Source: Atopsyche davidsoni (Eukaryota; Arthropoda; Insecta; Trichoptera; Hydrobiosidae). Taken from it: a DNA stretch of 64,000 nt. Positions within the stretch are counted from its first letter, which is position 1. Each line of letters starts with the position of its first letter. Shown piece by piece: positions 1 through 10,480 of this stretch. A program made the translations under genes and the position numbers. Under the pieces are notes generated by a model. The model was not told where the DNA came from, did no database searches, and saw only the letters and a program-made list of their open reading frames with translations. Location: contig JAILWY010000015.1 in NCBI GenBank assembly GCA_022113835.1, positions 3,296,001 to 3,360,000 of the forward strand. The letters run 5' to 3'.

Positions 1-1200
1 GAGGATGCATTATTAAGTGTTCAGGGGAGAGAGGACGTATTCAAAGTTCTGAAGAGGATGCAACCATGTATTTTATTATTCACACTGGGAACCACGGAGC
101 CATTTTATTTTATATTTTGAAACAAATTTTTTATTTAAAATTACATGTTTACTGTAGCTGCCCTGAAATCTGACAAGTGCTTAAAGTCATATTAAAATAT
201 AATTTCACATACTGATTCTTGGTAACAAAATAGTCAATTGTATCAAGGAATGCGGAAATAATATATTACAAGAGATAGATAAAATAGTTTTTATTACATA
301 AAAACATGCGAAGAGTAACCATCGTGTTATTAAAACGTTTGAGAACATTTATTAATTTCGACTTTCATGGTAGTTGAAACTTTACATCGCGGGATCCCAA
401 AGCGCCGGAGAAGATAACAAACTATTTTAATAAACAGTAAGCTGTCCTACAATGATAATATTTTGTACCTACATCAAATTACTCATATATAATATAAACT
501 TCAGCTACTCTGATAATTACTGATATTAAATTCAAGACGCAAGATATTAATACAAAAAGTTACACAGTAGAGCAGGAAGCATGTTCATAAATCAACGTGT
601 CGCAGGTCGACCAGAGTGACACTCTACTCTCTCAAACAACCTGCAGAATTTTCATGAGCTTAATATTCAATCCATGGTAATAAATAAATTACCAAAACAT
701 AGAAATACAAATCAGAAGTATCAAATTTACGTATACAACCTTAATTTTTTAAGAAGTTATTACAAAAAACAATAATTTTATAAATATGGCATCTTAATAC
801 TTAGGTTATATTAGTCTAAGCTATTTTTTAGATGTTACGAGTTGCGGGATGTGATGCGTCGACTATTTGTTTAATTATTATAATGGAATAATCCATTAGT
901 AAATTATGTACACGTGTAAGCTGATGAATTATGTCTGCATAATTTATAAGCGTTAATAATAAACGAGCTTATTAATTAACAGAATTAAATGTAGCGCAAG
1001 ATAGTACACAGAGGTCTGTCAGGAACTTCACTCACATCAAAGGAAAACTTGCTTCTTCATTCTGCCATGCGAAATTATTTCAAGTGCGATATGAGATCTT
1101 AACGTACCTGAAAATAGTTCATACAAACATGGGTAGGATCTGAGCTAACCATGTGCTTAAGGGCTGTAAAATCATGAGCCGCCAACTATAGCAACATATT
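1..1200. other. A+T-rich non-coding DNA
   Basis: I see no gene, repeat boundary or RNA gene here. Short palindromic A+T runs are the only structure. Confidence 0.5.
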
Positions 1201-1204
1201 TCAA

Positions 1205-1290
1205 AGGCTGACGTGACGGCTCAGTGGTCAGAACCACTGAGTTCCGACTATGAGTTTAACGGTTTGATCCCTATGCTGGCAGCGTACAAA
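1205..1290 (+). repeat. tRNA-derived SINE head (A box and B box)
   Basis: TGACGGCTCAGTGG (1214-1227) resembles a pol III A box, and GGTTTGATCCC (1261-1271) resembles a B box; they are spaced as in a tRNA. An exact 8-bp hairpin, TCAGTGGT/ACCACTGA (1221-1240), sits in the D-arm region. The two boxes suggest a SINE head. Intact tRNA pairing is absent, so it is not a functional tRNA gene. Confidence 0.5.
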
Positions 1291-1424
1291 ATAAATTCAC
1301 TTAAAAGTATTAATAGAGTGCAAGGTTTGTAGTCATACACGAATTGAAATCAAATCAATTACAAACTAAATCAATGCGCTGCGGATAAATAAAAAAATGT
1401 TGTGAGGACTACGTGGCTAAAATT

Positions 1425-1835
1425 TTCTAGAAACAAAGCAACGTTTTGCTCCAAATAAATTTCATAGTAATTCCAGCAACGCTCGTGGCCTTGATTACAT
1501 TCCTCGGGCAATAATTGAAATCGGGAATCCTATCTGTGCTCTGCGCCCTCATTTCGGATACGTACGGAAATATTCCACCCGCAGAGACTGGGGTGTGGCC
1601 TCCCTTATCAGCGAGCCTCCGTCAATGCTGCTGATTTATAATCTTAATTATATCTGCCCGGAGGTCTGGACATTGATTAATTGCTTTTTTCTGTATTTTC
1701 CCCGAGATAAACTGTTCCTGAATCACTGGGGCGGTTCAAGATCTTATATCTGCAATGTCGCGTGGCGATGGCGTCCCATTATCTTAAGCAGTCTGCCCCT
1801 ACCGCTGCCCTGGGCGAATGCAGCTTATTAAGACT
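1425..1835. other. G+C-richer island, candidate regulatory module
   Basis: The composition rises sharply against A+T-rich flanks, with several GATA-type (TTATC) and homeodomain-type (TTAATT) words. A 78-codon frame (1595-1831) gives no recognisable protein. This could be a conserved non-coding element or an old repeat. Confidence 0.3.
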
Positions 1836-3170
1836 TGCCACATTTTTTTTTTATATAATGTGACAAAACAATGCGCGAAATGGGTCGTTTAAATTAAAAT
1901 AAGGGTGTGCTTTGTCATGAGAACTTGCCACTGAGAAGCACTGAAGATGTATAATCATAGAGCCTGTTCTATTTAAAGAGACTGTAACATAAACACTCAG
2001 ATATAAAATATAGTGTACAAAGCGTCGTTGAGTTGCAAATTCGCTCAAAAAAGTTTGAAAAATTGTTTTCATGAGTTATTTTCTGTTAAATCTAGTTTTA
2101 ATTTTGAACTTATGAAAAAGATAAGTATATAAAAATGGCACTAAAATGGTAGTTTTTATTTAAATCATACTCGAAGCGTGTTTTATAATTCACCCAACCT
2201 ATTTTTAATTACTTCGTACTTAAAAAAAATAATCTATGAAAATGCAGAGTACTTTTTAATATCCAATACATGAAGGTAAACTGAAATTTGGTTCGAATAA
2301 GCCAAGCCCTTGAAAGGTGGAATTATTTATATACAATAATATTATTTATAATAACAATAATATAACTAATAATAAAAATATTCTAAAAATCTAAAATATC
2401 CGTTTGACATTGGTCCTCCTGAGTTTACTGAAAGTGTCACTGTTTTTTGTGAATTTTTTTATAAAGAGCGTTTATACTAAAACAAATTTGACTTTCAGAT
2501 ATGTAGAGCCTGGGACAGTTTTTCATGACATATTATTATCGTTAGAGGTTGTAATAAAGAAGACGTAACGAAGGAGGCTGTGTTATAAATTGCAAGACAT
2601 AAATCCCGAATTAGGGAGCGATTAAGTGAGAAAAATGATCAAAATGTGAATATTAAAAATTTGTGGCCACATTAAAAATATTTAAGGATATTATTTTTAA
2701 TTTAAAAACTTCGCGGTAGAATTTAAATTAGAAATGATACTGAGAGAATTTTGGCATTAATATATTGACAATTAACTGGAATATAAATTTTAAAAAAACA
2801 CGTAATAATACAAAACTTTCCTGAACTAACAGTTTAACATATGAACAGTGAGAAATTGAATTCAATGTTAAAAACTGTATAAGTATAATAGATAGAAGTG
2901 ACGTAGCTCGTATTGTTTTAACCACAAAAAATTTAAACTATGAGGGGTTGAGTTGCTCGAGTTTCAGTGTTAGAGATCTAATATACGTATTGGAGCTCTT
3001 CAGTGAACGACGAGTTATTTTTGAAAGCGTTTTAAAAAAATATAAAATTATACATAATAATCATAAAATGCCTCGCTTAAAAAAATATCTTAGCAATTTT
3101 GTTCGCGCGAGCGGCACTCGCTCAGGCCTCAGAGTGTTCATATTTCACTTTGAATTATGACAGCTGATAC
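1836..3170. other. A+T-rich non-coding DNA
   Basis: No gene, RNA gene or clear repeat is visible. The open frames are short, A+T-driven and unrecognised. Confidence 0.45.
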
Positions 3171-3360
3171 CCATTAGTGTGCGAATATGCCCGAAAAACG
3201 CCTGCTTAGAGGGGATTAAGCCGGAGCACCAAACAATTCACGAAATAAATAACCCCCTGTTAGTTCTGCCCTCCTGATACTTGCGGCGCCCGCGGGTCCT
3301 TCTGCCGCAGCGACTCCGAAACTATAAACACATTTGACCCCCCGCAAGTGAAATCAGGTT
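3171..3360. other. G+C-richer island
   Basis: A compact island containing GGGGATTAAG (a K50-homeodomain-type word) and CpG-rich words. No convincing frame is present. Regulatory function is a guess. Confidence 0.25.
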
Positions 3361-3442
3361 CTCTGAGATAAAAAAAAGCAAAGTTTTGTGTAAATTTTAG
3401 CAGCTGTTGTTATAAAGATTGCTCTATATGTGAGTGCTGAGT

Positions 3443-3476
3443 TGTTGAAGTTGGCCTCGGTACCGGGACCGAAACG
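3443..3476 (+). ncRNA. Hammerhead-like ribozyme core, degenerate
   Basis: TTGAAGT is followed by a G+C stem-loop (about 3451-3470) and then CGAAAC. This has the layout of a hammerhead core: a CUGANGA-like strand, stem II, then GAAA. Such cores are known in Penelope-like and related retroelements. Two core bases deviate, so activity is doubtful. Confidence 0.25.
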
Positions 3477-3609
3477 TAGGAAGCAATAAAAAATGAGGAA
3501 AAGCACAAAAACTGTTTGTAAATTATTTTATTACACAATCTATTCATTCGATTCGTTTTGCAGTGAAGGAGATAAGTTTGTTAAGAATTGATTATTCGTA
3601 GCAATCATT

Positions 3610-4400
3610 CAATCAATAATTTTAAAATAAATTAACATCTTTTATAATTTGTTAGATATATTTATAATGTTCGCGAAACATTAGTTATGAGCAAGTGTTA
3701 TACGACGGAGCAAGGATGGCGGATTAAGTCTTGCAAATGGCGCTATCTCCTCGATTATTTTGGCCTTGTATCCTGTAACTTCCAAGCTCGGGATTTTAGG
3801 TGTATAAATAATTTAAAATAATTTTTAACATCGTTTATAATTTGTTTATAATTTTTTGTTTATAATGTTTGCGAAACATTAGTTAAGAGCAAGTGTTATA
3901 CGACGGAGCAAGGATTGCAGATTATTGCAAAGGCCGTTATCTCCTCGATTATTCTTGCCTTGTATCCTGTAGCGTTCATGTTTTGAATTTTAAGGGTATA
4001 CATACTTCACTGCTAAGATTCTAATAATAATTAAAATATATTTTTAATTCATAAGATATATTTATAATGTTCATAGTGCATAAGTTATTAGCAAGTGTTG
4101 TACGACGGAGCAAGGTATGCAGATTATGCATTGTAAACTGCGCCACCTCCTCCTCTGGATTTTAGGCGTATAAATAATTCATTGCTTAATTTATAATAAT
4201 AATTAAAAATATTTTTAATATGCCTTATAATTTATTATATGTATTTATAATGTTCGCGAAACATAAGTTCAGAGCAAGTGTTGTACGACGGAGCAAGGAT
4301 TGCAGATTATGCCTTGTAAACTGCGCCACCGCCCCCGTTGCTCCAGGCCTGGAGGGAGAGACACTCGGAGCATTTTTCTCCTCCGGTTCAGGATATTTAT
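3610..4400. repeat. Tandem repeat, four copies of a 183-202 bp unit
   Basis: The anchor TACGACGGAGCAAGG recurs at about 3701, 3899, 4101 and 4284, giving steps of 198, 202 and 183 bases. Each unit also carries a TTTATAATGTTCGCGAAACAT-like segment and a G+C-rich segment near GCGCCA. The copies have diverged noticeably, so the array is old. Confidence 0.85.
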
Positions 4401-4482
4401 GGAAACACCTGTTTGTAATATAATTTATTGTTATTTGAGTAATATTTCATTTTGTGAATATAATTAAATCTCGCTCTGGGCG

Positions 4483-4548
4483 ACCTGCCCGTACCGGGGC
4501 AGGTAATCATTCGGCATTAATATAACAACACGCCTTTGTTATATTAAT
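4483..4548. repeat. Two adjacent perfect inverted repeats
   Basis: ACCTGCCC/GGGCAGGT pair across 6 bases (4483-4504). ATTAATATAACAA/TTGTTATATTAAT pair perfectly across 7 bases (4516-4548). Together they form two back-to-back hairpins directly after the tandem array. Their origin is unknown; they may be a miniature-element end. Confidence 0.7.
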
Positions 4549-6940
4549 TAAAAGTATGTGTTTTGCTGGCACATTATTTAATTAAACTCTGTCACATTTT
4601 TTAAATTATTTTATTTCATTTAACGTTCGCAATAAAAACGCATTTAAAACTAATGGCGATTTCTTAAAAAAACACGTAAAAATGAAAAATGTTTATATTA
4701 ATTTTATGAAAAAATGTAAGACCTATAAAATCGGAAATCGAAGGTTTACCGGTAATTTAAGGTCTCCTGCTCATACGAAAAATCGTATTTAAACCTTTTC
4801 AGTTATAGAAATCAGATCGTGCGGACTTAAATGTCCCCAACTCGTGGAACAAAGCTAAAAAATGCATATTAAGTGCAAACTTTTTTTAGTTTAATACCAA
4901 AACAACAGAGAGAATTTAACAGAAGTGGATTTCAGATTTCAGCTTTAATCACTAGTCGCAAAAGCAAGTTAATCTCCATAATCAGTGAAATAATTAGGGG
5001 ATGAGATTAGGGGTGGGGGTCGCAAACCGGTGCAGGGTAAAGTAATGACCCCGGCTTCCGCACAACTTAAATAAATTATCCTTTTTGTGCTGCGCGGGGC
5101 CCGCATCCTCCCCGCAATTGTTTTAAAAATTATACTAAGTACGGTTTTTATTATTTTTGTGATAGCCTAATGGAAGTCGTTGAGATTCATTTATGATTAT
5201 TGTTTTGGATAATTACCTGCAACGCTAGTGAAAACCCGCCGCGATAATTATTTAATAAAAATTAATATACGACCTTATTATTTTCACATAGGCACGGCAC
5301 TGGTTTAAAACAAACACTTCAAGACTTGCATAAGGCAAAAAAAAAAAAATTAAAATTATTTATTTATCCAAATCATAGAAAATAATTTGTATAATAATTA
5401 ACGATTTGTTTTGTTAACGACACTAGTTAAGAGCAACAAAAAATACACGCTATTAATAATATGATTGTTTAAACATTTTCAAAATTGTTGAGTCTTCATT
5501 TACACCGATTCCAAGAATATAAATCATAATTTATGTATAAATTTAAAACCCAATTATTTGTTTTACAAAATAGATTGATACGTCAAGTAATGAGTTTTGG
5601 TAGGCACATAGCAATGAAAATTTGATCATACTTTGTTGATTGATCGACGTTCATTTTGTAATGAATCGTTAATGTTGTTGCTTTGTATAAAATACAATCA
5701 ATATTCAATTAAAACCAACAACGTTGCAGTTGTGTACCTGCCAAACGGGACAATACCTTCGGTTCTATAAATATACAATTAGTCGCTATACTGTTGGGAG
5801 CGAGACAAACCGTTAGTGCAAAAATACGGGTGATTTACCACATTTTATAATTAAAGTACAAGTACAAAAATAATAACATTTTAATTTGAGTATAATTTTT
5901 AAAACACAACCAAAAAATTTGATATCAACAAATTGAAATTAGACAAAGTAAAAAATATATTCTTATTTTAATTACTCGTAAGGTTAATGTTGAATTAAAA
6001 AAATAGGCTACAAATCCTTATAATATAACTTTTCTTGTATTGTCAATTACATTTGTTTCATGTCTATCCCAAAACTTTACTTAATTGTTACAAATTAAAT
6101 ATGTAACAGACACAGTATAAGATCGTTTTACTGATATTAAAACATATTCTTCGAGTGTCTCTCCTTAGAAAATGTCGGTGACTGTTTCATTGAATACATA
6201 TTTATCGTAAGCCAGTCCTGCTAATTCACGTAAGTCTCCTCCTTCATATGTTCCTTTTTCCTTAGACAACTGGCTGTAGTAAGACTTTATTCATTGTTTC
6301 TGAAAATATCCCCAAAAAACGAGATCTTACATTTTTTTATCATTGTAACGAGTAATTTTTAGTTAATCTCACTGTGACGCTGTCAACCCAAGATATTTTA
6401 AATACTCTCTTATAAAGCAACATTTCAGTCATATCGTTTTTCTCATTGTGGCTGTTTTTAGTATCCAAGCTTCAACTTCATAAATAAGTAATGAGACAAC
6501 ATAACATTTCGTGAATCTTCAGCGAGTTTTCAATGTCTCTTTACGATATTACTCCACAAACAGTGATCCACCTTGTGGGTTCATGCCCCATCTTTAGCCT
6601 TCAGAGACAACCAACTGGAGAGCCAATGCCGATAGGAGGGCCTGTGCCTGGATGACCTGAAGTCAGTGGCGAGACACCCACAGATGATGAAGTCACTGGA
6701 TGGCTTCTTGAAGCGTGTCATCAGAACCATAAAGAGGATAAACCAGGGGGTGTAGCTTCAGTCACACCCATGTATAACACAATTTCGCTTGACTAGTTTG
6801 GAAAATTTCCTCAAATTGTGATGGCAAATCATGTACATAACAAGCAAGGTACCAAATCTATAAAAGAAATTCAATATTTTTGACAGATAGTACTTGGTGG
6901 AGTTCTATTTGAATATTTTTGAGTAAAATACTTGATGTCT
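4549..6940. other. Mostly A+T-rich non-coding DNA
   Basis: A small G+C patch at about 4985-5110 and a more balanced stretch at about 6530-6780 stand out. Neither gives a recognisable protein. No RNA gene is seen. Confidence 0.4.
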
Positions 6941-6944
6941 ATTT

Positions 6945-7160
6945 TTTGGATTGGACGTCAATCAGATGCGTATTTATTACCCATTACGGGTTTATTATAT
7001 TATTACTAATTAGTTATTACTAATAAGTTAGTACACCGGCCATGTAAGCCAGGGGGTGTGGGTTCAAATCCCACACAAATCACGATGATATTTTTCTGAA
7101 AGTTTCTTTAAATCATCTTCTATGTATGAACTAATGTGCCTAATCATATCAGTAAAAAAA
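6945..7160. mobile_element. Fold-back miniature element with a tRNA T-arm inside
   Basis: Both its outer segment (about 6945-7015, in reverse) and its inner segment (7083-7155) match the palindromic element at 34667-34890. Between them is a tRNA-like piece whose T-arm is perfect: GTGGG, loop TTCAAAT, CCCAC (7058-7074), which includes a B box. So a tRNA-derived sequence is embedded in, or forms the core of, this family. It is non-coding and non-autonomous. Confidence 0.55.
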
Positions 7161-7163
7161 TAC

Positions 7164-7309
7164 TTGAGTGATTTTCCACGTGTTCGTTTTTATTTGTGAC
7201 CGCTTTCGCCAATCTTTCACGTTGGCATTCAATTCATGAAACAGAGGTGTTTCTGTTTCAACAGATATCTGTTTGATAATGCCAACGTGAAATGTGGAAA
7301 ATCACTCAA
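7164..7309. repeat. Long nested inverted repeat (fold-back)
   Basis: TTGAGTGATTTTCCAC (7164-7179) pairs exactly with 7294-7309, and TTTCACGTTGGCATT (7215-7229) pairs exactly with 7278-7292. A third inner pair (GAAACA/TGTTTC) closes the tip. The piece is about 146 bp long and is probably a palindromic miniature element. Confidence 0.8.
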
Positions 7310-8240
7310 AAATATTTAAATCTATAAAAAAAAATTTTTCACATTACGTAAGATGTTAAATTTCTTGGTCAGGACATTAGTTCTCATTTAGCCAGCTGCT
7401 CGAGTATTAAATTATAATTATTCAAAGATTTTAAATTTTATGTTTTTGCCGCAGGTCTGGCAGTATCAACCTGTATGTGCAAGAAGCGCATGCGGCGGCG
7501 GCGGTAGAGGAGCCCATACATTATGCAAGGTCGGCTCCAACCGTCGGGGGGGCAGGGCCTGCAGCTAACAGTCTCAACCTCCTCATGCATTCCTGATAAT
7601 AGGTCGTTAGCGTGATGTGCCGGCAGTTCACGCGGATGGGCGCCGGCTGCGAAGTCAATAGTCGGGGATGTAATGCCTCCCCAGCGCGCATAAGCCATTG
7701 GTAATCCTATCCGGCTTGTTACGCTACGGTGAAATTAAGCCAATGTAAATACTGGCTTCAATCATTTACGGCATCAACAACTAATAATTATTTTAAAATA
7801 TATACGTTGGCAACCATGAGGTATTAAGCCTAGAGCCGTTGTTTCAGGAACGTCGAGAGTTAAAAAAAAAAACGCGGCATAAAAACCAAAAACGCAGCGT
7901 TTCAATGTATCATTAAAGCAAAACGATATTCAACTATCAAAACACATTATTTTAAAAAAAATTTGAAGTTTTGACTTTTTACAGCTATTTATAAAGAGTA
8001 AGTAGACAAAAATATATATAAAATAATCTGTACCAAAAAAACCTTGAAAAAAAAATATATAACTGGTTTTTGTAAATGTGTCAAATTAACTACAAATTTC
8101 TTTGAAAGACATAGTACATAATGTGGTGATTCCACCCCCTGCCTAAGCTAATAATTCTAATTATAATAACCTTAATTAAATTAGACGCGAACGTTATAAA
8201 ATTCCTAGTAATAATTTTCCTGAAAACCTTTAAAACAAAA
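7310..8240. other. Non-coding DNA with a CpG-rich patch
   Basis: About 7440-7700 is richer in G+C and has an 86-codon minus-strand frame (7438-7698) with no recognisable content. The remainder is A+T-rich, with several A-runs. Confidence 0.35.
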
Positions 8241-8249
8241 ATTAACTTA

Positions 8250-10480
8250 AAACTAGTGGTTCAGAATTGTTTGATTGAGGTAAATCTTTTTTCGCGATAT
8301 TGGCCACCTTTGAGAACTGCAGCTCTCATTTCCATCCCCAAGTTCAGGTATCCTAAGTGTTTCGTATTGTGTACAACACGTACAAACACTCAGGACAGTG
8401 ACTGCCAACCCAACGCTCCCTAATTTTTTCGACAATCTAATTCCGCGTACTCTTTATGACACGGGCGAGTCCTCTGTCCAACATTTAACGGTATAAACGA
8501 ACACGAATCTACTCTGAATTCAACCAATCAAATCTGAACGAGAGCCAAAGAAACGAAATCCGTCAATACAAAAACATTTTCTGCTGCAATTTTGTTAGGA
8601 CTTGCAATCCGTCTCGAACTGAAGAGAACTCCTTGTGTTTATGTTTAAAGTTGCGGGCCGCCAAAGGCAGGACACCGGATGATCGGGAACGTTGGACGAC
8701 GGTGTCGCCGAGTAATTTATATGTTCTGGAACAAGGGAAATTAACCCTTTCTGCGTAGTTAGAGATATGACGAGATTGTTTCTGTATTGTAGACTCAATT
8801 CCTCAGCCCTCAATGCAACTAATTTACTCTCTACAGTTAGTACAAAATTTGGTACGGTCGACTCGGACGCTCCCGTTTTCTCCGAAGATCAATTATTGTT
8901 CCACAACGGCCGTTAGAACCCTATACACCCTAATCTGAACTGGAGGCTTTCACTCCGATTGTCGCCTGATATCAGGTTCACTCAGTGATTGTGAGTTTCA
9001 GATCAGCGTTACAGGATGACGGCCGTTCCAGTAGAACGCGATCTAGCGGCTTAATTCGAATTCGGCGGAACCCGCGAGTGTCCAAATTGTGGTAATATTA
9101 TGTGTCAGGAGATTATTTGAGCGGCTACGCTCTAATACATACAGGGTACTAAATTTAATACTAAACACGGTAGAAAATTCCCCTTCGGCAATCCTAGCAT
9201 CGAAGACTTATTAACTAATTTCTTAAAATTATTACATATAAAATATCATTGATAATACACGCTCCCTAACTTGGCCAATCTAAAATAAACCGCACGCTCT
9301 CTTCCGTTCAACGCGCGAACAGACGCTAACGTTAATGTCGGTAAGTACCGCCCCAACCTTCCCGGCAATGCAACCGCAGACGCTCACAAAATGGCGTCCC
9401 AACCCCGCCGTAACGCAACAAGCCCGCGGAAAAATATATATACTACCCGAATACTCAAAATAAAATACGCTTAAATATCTAAAATATAAAATATTTCTTA
9501 ATGTCAATAGACGCTCGATAATAATCCGAAACCCAAGTCCGCCGCAACCGTATAGCGTGAGTATAAAATCCTTTAAACGCTTCCGTACGCAGGTCCCCTC
9601 CCCCCGGCTAGAAGAAACGTAAGCCACTCGGTTACACGATCGCGTATTTCTCCAGGTAAAATACAGAGCATATAAAATAATATAAGGGTAATTGAATGAT
9701 CCCAGGTGGTCCGTGAATAGCGATCGAAAGCCCCTAATGAGATTTGCTGTAAGAAAAGTACATCCTAAACATTTAAAATTAACATAAACTCAAATTAAAT
9801 ATACCATAAAATTACGCAATACGATCTAATTTAGACGCCTATCATATGACCGTAGAGTTAAATAATAATAACGTAAATTATAAATCTACCCTGGATTAAG
9901 ACGCCGCGGACGAACTCAATACAGTTAAAATTAACCTATAACCTTACTTAACAATACTACATTAATCGAATATCAAAGCTGGAAGAAATAACACGTAATA
10001 ACACGCACGTCGGCTCCGTCGCGTTCATAATAATCAGCATATAAAATAAATTGAAACTCATCCGTCTGCTTCGATGTTCCAGCTCCCCGATCGGCAGCAT
10101 CCCTTGACCACTGAATCTACATTTAATTAAAGATTCGAAATAATATCTAATTATTTGGTATTTGAAAGAGACGCGTTCATCCGGGACGTGACTGCTCGCC
10201 TTTGTCCTCTGCACCAGAAGGACCCGTCTGCTCCGGCGATGACGATTGAATCCCCATTTTTGCGCGTCGGACGCTCTCGAGCCGCTGACTTTCTACCTGC
10301 GAAGGGACCCTACATTCCAGAAATAATGTCAACCATGTGTGGCGCACTTGACATGGCCTCTCTCCTGCGAAAGACTCCAGCCCCTAAAGCCCCTCGGTTT
10401 TTTTTTTGCCCGCGAGGTTTGAAATAGCGCCCCGCAAGATAACTTCGAATAATCTCATAGTTCATTATTTGCGACGCTTC
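8250..10480. other. Block of intermediate composition retaining many CpGs
   Basis: Over about 2.2 kb the sequence keeps many CG dinucleotides and lacks the long A/T runs seen elsewhere. The largest frames (115 codons minus at 9280-9627, 90 codons plus at 10155-10427, 85 codons minus at 9957-10214) are not recognisable. The word AGCATATAAAAT recurs near 9667, 10034 and 10620, and a CGCTCCCTAA word recurs near 8413 and 9260. It may be an unrecognised mobile element or a regulatory domain. Confidence 0.3.

Noticed and set aside
6530..6780. Balanced stretch suspected of coding a protein
   Set aside because: Stops interrupt all frames and no splice pair restores a frame; possibly old repeat DNA.
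7056..7076. Perfect tRNA T-arm suggesting a tRNA gene
   Set aside because: No D-arm, anticodon arm or acceptor stem at the right spacing; it sits inside a repeat element.
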